56,144 bases of DNA from CAYJAD01 sp964371835. Its GTDB lineage: Bacteria; Desulfobacterota; Desulfovibrionia; Desulfovibrionales; Desulfovibrionaceae. Shown piece after piece: positions 51,689 through 56,144 of this stretch. Both the position numbers and the translations under genes were made by a program. The notes under the pieces were generated by a model. That model was not told the origin of the DNA. It saw only the letters and a program-made list of their open reading frames with translations, and searched no databases. The stretch covers positions 1 through 56,144 of the forward strand of contig CAYJOP010000005.1 of the NCBI GenBank assembly GCA_964371835.1. Direction: 5' to 3'. Numbering within the stretch: position 1 is the stretch's first letter; each line of letters starts with the position of its first letter.

Positions 51689-54125
51689 CTTGGCTCCTAA
51701 TTTTATTTGATATATGCATATTTTGCACAGTTAGTATAATATTTTTCTCAACTTGGATTTGAGCGTCCATATTGTAGCCTTGCCCAGAGCTGGATAAATT
51801 CCACAATACTGAAATTTCACCAGTATCTGGCAACACATCCGCATGTCTAAGGCGCGAAATGCTAACAATATTAAAGCTTTCATCATGAGGCATAGCTAAT
51901 TTTTTAAGCATAGCCATACACAAAGGCAGCCAACTATATATTGAATGACATTGCTGCGCAAATGTTTTTCTTGGGTATAAATATTCTTTAATATTACCAT
52001 TGTCCAGTAAATTTTGTATATTTTCCTGCCAGATGGACTGCATGTGGCATAATTTTTTTGCTAAAATCACATTACCTTCTGAAACCTTGGTTTTTTGTTG
52101 GGTTTTTCGCCCATTTTCGGTTAAATCTGTAATGTCCAATGAAGCCTTGGCAAGCAATATTTCCGAATTGGCACCCTGCCATTCTTTTGCCTGAACAATT
52201 ATCTGGCCTTCACGCGTAATGCCGCCCTTACAGGGTACAATGTTATTAAATTTAACATCATCAAAACCATGACAATTAAATTCTGAAAATCCCAAACCAA
52301 CTCCAGCATACATAGATTTTAACATCATAACTTCATTAACAAATGGCATTGCTTTTTGTTGATCTTGCAAGTCAGCATCTGCATATATGGAAAAATTACG
52401 CTTTGCTATAAAAGCTGGTAACTCACCAGCAGTCAAGCCCAAGGGAAATACATATGGATATTTTTGCATATCCTCTTGCACTTTTCTTACTATGGGCAGC
52501 TCGTCCACATTTTGTGATTTTTGCTGAGAGTCATGCCCATTTTGCTTATTTTTAATATGTGCCTTATTATTACGAAAATCCGCCACCACTTGAGCCAAAT
52601 CGCCTATGGTTGTTACTTCCAATAAATCTTCAAAATTTATTTGTATATCAAATGCTGTTTCAAGTTTATGCAAAATTATGGGAAAACGACTAGAGCGCAT
52701 GGCAAGGTCATGGCGCAAATCCATGTTGGCAGTTAATTTGTGATGCTCAAAGCCAGTTTCCTCCATCAAAATTGGAATTATATCTTCCACATATGGAGGA
52801 TTTACCATATGTGCTGTGTCTTGTTTAACTGCTGCCACATGGCCTTGTTTTGAATCTGGCGTAGCTTCAATATCATCTGGCACCACATGTGCATTTTTTG
52901 CTGAAATATGCCCCATGGCATAAAGCTCCGCCACAGCCCTGCGCATGGTTTCAAGCTCTTTGCCCTTTCTGCATACTGCAGTGCAATGGGCATTGGGCTC
53001 AATGTCCTTAGTCAAACCGCCAATAATATCGGAAGGGCCAACTTCTACAAAGTTACGCACATTAAAGTCATTCCACATGGTGCGCACGCAATCAACCCAG
53101 CGTACAGTATTTTCATCCAAATCTGTAATGTAGTCGACTATACCTTGCTTATCATCAGGGTAAACACCAGCAGTAACATTGCTAAGCACTGGATATGGCG
53201 GTGCTTTCATGTCAAAGGCTAATAGTCCTTCTTGCGCACTATCACGCAGAACTCGCATGTGGGGATGATGAAAAGCCATAGTTACATTAAGAATAATGGC
53301 TGGTGATTTTTGTTTGCGCAAACTTCGTCTAGCTTCAGCAAGAACATCTCTTGGACCGCTTAAAATAAACTGCGTGGGGGTATTAAAATTGGATATGTGT
53401 AGGCTTGGGAACGTGCGTAGTGTTTCTTCAATCTTAGCCTCATTTGCATAAACTGCCATCATGCCAGAATCATGATTGCCTGAGTGTTCAAAGTCATCAA
53501 CTATGACGGCACGCCCGTCAAAAAGCCTACAGGCACTTTCCATGTCATAAACACCAGCTAAACACAAAGCCACAAGCTCACCAAGGCTATGGCCTGAGTA
53601 AACATCTGGCTTAAAACCCAAGGATTTTAAATAACAAGTTTGAGCATAACTTAATAAAAATACATAGGGAAACTGCCAGCGGGTACGACCTAGTTTTTCA
53701 AGGTCCGTTTCATCCATTATGGACAGCACATCCCATTTAAAGTGTTTTGCAACTTGATCCATGGCATCTCTTGCCGCTGGCAAATTGTCATAAATTTCTC
53801 GCCCCATATGCGGCCAAACGGCACCTTGCCCACCACAAACCAGCGCCATTTTGGGAGGATTTTTAGTTGGTGATAGCCAAATGCCTTGATTTTGCAATTC
53901 TTGCAAGGCTTCAGGCGTTGGATTCATGCCAAGTGTGGTTAATGCATTGCGCCAATTAGCAGTAATGGATCCTAGCCGCCAGTCTTTACCTGCATGGGTT
54001 AGGTTAACCAGACGCACGCCATTTTCAACAAATTCTCCGCTTAAATTACTTTTTTCATCAAGCGGCGCATCATCAGCGATATTTGTTATGCTATTAGTCA
54101 TGCTTGTATCATTTTTATTATGCAT
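51672..54125 (-). CDS. Ketosynthase-less PKS-like protein: acyltransferase, ACP, dehydratase-like
   Basis: An 817-residue protein. Residues about 92-385 are a PKS/FabD-type acyltransferase, with the nucleophile Ser180 in GHSLGE and MAFHH at 283-287 in place of the malonyl-type HAFH motif. Residues about 443-520 are an acyl carrier domain; its DSL site reads RSS, with Ser478 likely taking phosphopantetheine, but the aspartate before it is arginine. Residues about 545-815 look like a double hot-dog dehydratase fold, lacking an obvious catalytic His at the expected place. There is no ketosynthase, so condensation must be done by another enzyme, most simply the divergent oxoamine synthase. ATG 54125 has GGAG six bases upstream. 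Confidence 0.83.
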   Translation of the reverse strand: MHNKNDTSMTNSITNIADDAPLDEKSNLSGEFVENGVRLVNLTHAGKDWRLGSITANWRNALTTLGMNPTPEALQELQNQGIWLSPTKNPPKMALVCGGQGAVWPHMGREIYDNLPAARDAMDQVAKHFKWDVLSIMDETDLEKLGRTRWQFPYVFLLSYAQTCYLKSLGFKPDVYSGHSLGELVALCLAGVYDMESACRLFDGRAVIVDDFEHSGNHDSGMMAVYANEAKIEETLRTFPSLHISNFNTPTQFILSGPRDVLAEARRSLRKQKSPAIILNVTMAFHHPHMRVLRDSAQEGLLAFDMKAPPYPVLSNVTAGVYPDDKQGIVDYITDLDENTVRWVDCVRTMWNDFNVRNFVEVGPSDIIGGLTKDIEPNAHCTAVCRKGKELETMRRAVAELYAMGHISAKNAHVVPDDIEATPDSKQGHVAAVKQDTAHMVNPPYVEDIIPILMEETGFEHHKLTANMDLRHDLAMRSSRFPIILHKLETAFDIQINFEDLLEVTTIGDLAQVVADFRNNKAHIKNKQNGHDSQQKSQNVDELPIVRKVQEDMQKYPYVFPLGLTAGELPAFIAKRNFSIYADADLQDQQKAMPFVNEVMMLKSMYAGVGLGFSEFNCHGFDDVKFNNIVPCKGGITREGQIIVQAKEWQGANSEILLAKASLDITDLTENGRKTQQKTKVSEGNVILAKKLCHMQSIWQENIQNLLDNGNIKEYLYPRKTFAQQCHSIYSWLPLCMAMLKKLAMPHDESFNIVSISRLRHADVLPDTGEISVLWNLSSSGQGYNMDAQIQVEKNIILTVQNMHISNKIRSQDAKAS

Positions 54126-54421
54126 TTATAACTCCACGCAAATACAAACTTTATATGTCACTGGGCAGATTTTGTCTACAGTGGAAACATTATTAAATCA
54201 ATTTTGCAAAGTTCGAATAGTTTGATAGTATATTTTTATTTTTTTGTCTATAAAAGGCGCGCGTAGAATGAAATTTTAAGTTTGAGCTTGCGCTTTGGAT
54301 ATTCTCAACATCACATCTGTAAATATTCTTGCCAAAGTAAAATGTTTAGATTATGATGCATGCTCACTTGCAGTTAGCATTACATCAATTGCAAGATAAT
54401 TCTATTTTTCGAGGAAACGGA
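54126..54421. promoter_or_regulatory. Divergent control region of the oxoamine synthase cluster
   Basis: The 296 bases between the divergent synthase and PKS-like genes. The central part is very AT-rich (TTTTTATTTTTTTG near 54230) with a GC-rich GGCGCGCG just after. The two promoters must lie here and probably share control. I see no repeat copy and no convincing paired -35/-10 boxes. Confidence 0.5.
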
Positions 54422-55723
54422 ATGAATAAAGAACAAGGTATGAACACCAATTCTACTGAAGAACATGACTCTTCAATGGAGTTTACTCATAAACGCAACA
54501 AGCTCTCCTTTGAGCACCTTGTTGCCCTTGGTGCAACCATGGGTATGCGTAACCCACTTTTCCTCTGTCATGATCATGTGGCCAAAGCTTCAACAAGCAT
54601 TGAGGGCGCTGATTACTTAAATTTTTCTACCTATGATTACCTTGATATAAACGGACATCCTGAAATTACAGCCGCTATTACAGAGGCAGCCACAAAATAC
54701 GGCACATCTGCCGGCGCAAGTCGACTAGTTGGTGGAGAGCGCCCACCTCACCGTGAACTTGAGCAGGCCATTGCAGATCTTTACGACGTTGATGATAGCA
54801 TAGTATATGTTAGTGGACATGCCACCAATGTGTCTACTCTAGGTTTTCTTTTTGGCTCTCGTGATTTAATTTTGCATGACAATCTTGCACATAATTCCTT
54901 GATGCAAGGGGCAAAACTTGCAGGTTCCACTCGTCTTTCATACACACATAACGATGCAGACGCTTTGGAAAAAATACTTAAAGAAAGACGTAGTGAATTT
55001 AAGCGCGCCATCATTGTAACTGAAGGCCTTTTCAGCATGGATGGCAACATACCAGACTTACCACGCATTATTGAGCTTAAGAAAAAATATAACTGTATGC
55101 TGCTTGTAGACGAAGCGCACTCCCTTGGTACACTTGGTAGTACCGGCCGAGGGGCTCGTGAACATTTCAATATAAACCCTAGAGATGTTGACATGTGGAT
55201 GAGCACCCTTAGTAAATCACTTTGTGGTTGTGGCGGATTTATTGCTGGCAGCAAAAAACTTATTGAATACTTAAAATATGGTTCTCCTGGCTTTGTGTTT
55301 AGTGTGGGCATGTCCCCCGTCATTGCAGTTGCATGTAAGACTGCACTTGATATTATGCTACGCGAACCTGAGCGAGTGCACAAATTACAACACATTAGTA
55401 AATACTTCTTAGAGTACGCACAAAGCCTTGGCTTAGATACAGGCGTTGCCCAAGGTTATGCCAATATTCCAATTATTGTTGGCGACTCCATGCTAGCTGG
55501 CTTTATGGCAAATGCCTTAATTAATAGAGGTATATACGCAATGCCAATCACATTTCCTGCAGTAAAAGAAGGTACATCCCGCTTACGCTTTTTCCTCTCA
55601 GCTGCACACTCAGAAGCCGATGTAAGAAAAGCTCTTGACATTACAGTTGAAGAATTACCAAAAACAGCTAAACTTGTTGAAGATTGGCGCGCAAGCGAAA
55701 AAAAATCTAAAATTCAATTGTAA
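54422..55723 (+). CDS. PKS-type alpha-oxoamine synthase (AOS), PLP-dependent
   Basis: A 433-residue fold-type I PLP enzyme that joins an acyl thioester to an amino acid with loss of CO2, giving an alpha-amino ketone. SGHATNVSTLGFLFG and LHDNLAHNSLMQGAKLAG are marks of AOS domains linked to polyketide synthases, more than of BioF, Kbl or plain serine palmitoyltransferase. The PLP lysine is Lys265 in STLSKSLCGCGG, and DEAHSLGTLG (230-239) carries the PLP contacts. ATG 54422 follows GAGGAAACGG; an in-frame ATG at 54353 lacks such a site. It is transcribed divergently from the acyltransferase/ACP gene, the expected source of its acyl-ACP substrate. The amino acid substrate is not predictable. Confidence 0.87.
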   Translation: MNKEQGMNTNSTEEHDSSMEFTHKRNKLSFEHLVALGATMGMRNPLFLCHDHVAKASTSIEGADYLNFSTYDYLDINGHPEITAAITEAATKYGTSAGASRLVGGERPPHRELEQAIADLYDVDDSIVYVSGHATNVSTLGFLFGSRDLILHDNLAHNSLMQGAKLAGSTRLSYTHNDADALEKILKERRSEFKRAIIVTEGLFSMDGNIPDLPRIIELKKKYNCMLLVDEAHSLGTLGSTGRGAREHFNINPRDVDMWMSTLSKSLCGCGGFIAGSKKLIEYLKYGSPGFVFSVGMSPVIAVACKTALDIMLREPERVHKLQHISKYFLEYAQSLGLDTGVAQGYANIPIIVGDSMLAGFMANALINRGIYAMPITFPAVKEGTSRLRFFLSAAHSEADVRKALDITVEELPKTAKLVEDWRASEKKSKIQL

Positions 55724-55772
55724 TTTTTTACTAAACTAAGCATAAGTGGATTTCCATTTATTTAAATTTGAT

Positions 55773-55799
55773 AAAAACCCCATTGCATGGGGTTTTTTT
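55773..55799 (+). terminator. Rho-independent terminator after the oxoamine synthase
   Basis: AAAAACCCCAT, a TGC loop, then ATGGGGTTTTTTT: a GC-rich stem with a clear T-run, 50 bp after the stop. Confidence 0.88.
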
Positions 55800-56144
55800 G
55801 CGAACCCTGCTAAGGCGACCAACAGATCAAAAGTAAGTGCAATTAACTTTCACCTCTGCGTTCTTGATTTTCATGCCTTACTACCAAGCAAGCCTTGCTT
55901 ACTTAGTCGATGCTGAACAACACGCTTTAGCGTGCTGTTCAGAGAGGCACGTTGCCTTCAAATACCCCTTTGGGGACGCCAGAAGTGAATTCTGGCTTAT
56001 TTTACGGCACGCGAAATTTTTCTTACAGAAAAATTTCGGTAGTCGGCACTAAGAAACAGTATTTTGGCAGCATAAAATGCCAGAAAGTTGTATTTTATAC
56101 GCTTGTTTCTGGCATTTTTATTTGCTCATTTTTAGTTAAAAATG
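55800..56144. repeat. Dispersed element copy E joined to second hairpin-chain repeat
   Basis: Bases 55824-55902 resemble copy C (ATCAA ... TTGAT arms, GCAATTAACTTT in the loop) and also contain a segment, TGCCTTACTACC, that matches the minus strand of copy B. An AAGCAAG/CTTGCTT hairpin precedes the junction. From 55903 to the end the sequence is identical to 27372-27613, including all its hairpins. The repeat is cut by the window edge, so its full length is unknown. Confidence 0.83.

Noticed and set aside
54422..55723. Reading the AOS as BioF (biotin synthesis) or as a plain serine palmitoyltransferase
   Set aside because: No biotin genes are near. The HDNLAHNS and GHATN motifs and the AT-ACP neighbour fit PKS-type AOS better. 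The Spt option is kept only as a possibility through the GNAT/SDR pair.

Overview
This AT-rich 56 kb window is bacterial chromosome from a sulfite/sulfate reducer, most likely a low-GC member of the Desulfovibrionaceae. Three things support this. The left edge carries the end of dsrB followed by dsrD and a cbiA/dsrN-type amidase. The adenylate kinase has the Cys-X5-His-X15-Cys-X2-Cys metal site known from Desulfovibrio gigas, with Cys129 and His135 at matching positions. The leuS-nusB-ribH-ribBA-ribE-ribD-dCMP deaminase order also matches what I recall of Desulfovibrio genomes. Composition and species are judged by eye; no search was run.

Layout. 1-3.1 kb: dsrB (partial), dsrD, an inserted BrnT/BrnA-type toxin-antitoxin pair (toxin frameshifted), then cbiA/dsrN. 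3.1-6.8 kb: OsmC, a family 2 glycosyltransferase, a zinc-ribbon/YIP1 membrane protein, a small unknown and a lipoprotein. 7.3-19.8 kb: adk, then a long minus-strand block with lon, radC, holA, leuS, nusB and the riboflavin genes. 20-27.2 kb: a PTS EIIC-EAL fusion protein, an HD hydrolase, a GNAT acyltransferase with an NAD-dependent epimerase, and a phosphohexomutase. 27.7-37 kb: metK, panC, a two-gene LysO-type exporter, a polar amino acid ABC importer, mnmA, lepB and comM. 36.8-47.3 kb: a YeiH-family transporter with a small membrane partner, a MEMO-family protein, an OlsF-like ornithine lipid synthase, two EamA transporters, dut, argD, a LapG-like protease and a lipoprotein.

47.3-55.7 kb is the most unusual part. 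A PKS-type alpha-oxoamine synthase is divergent from a five-gene minus-strand set: a ketosynthase-less acyltransferase/ACP/dehydratase-like protein, a TolC-family lipoprotein, a periplasmic adaptor, a Wzx-like flippase and a lipoprotein. I infer that the first two enzymes make an amino-ketone (lipid-like) product and that the rest export it. Elsewhere in the window, a GNAT/epimerase pair and OlsF also fit phosphorus-free amino-lipid chemistry.

The intergenic spaces hold a family of modular, palindromic repeats resembling E. coli BIMEs, with five related copies. Two of these (about 6.95 and 42.9 kb) are bounded by terminal inverted repeats. Two others (27.4 and 55.9 kb) are joined to a block of at least 242 bp that is identical in both places and folds into a chain of hairpins; the window ends inside the second block. 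No rRNA, tRNA, CRISPR array or intact transposase was recognised.
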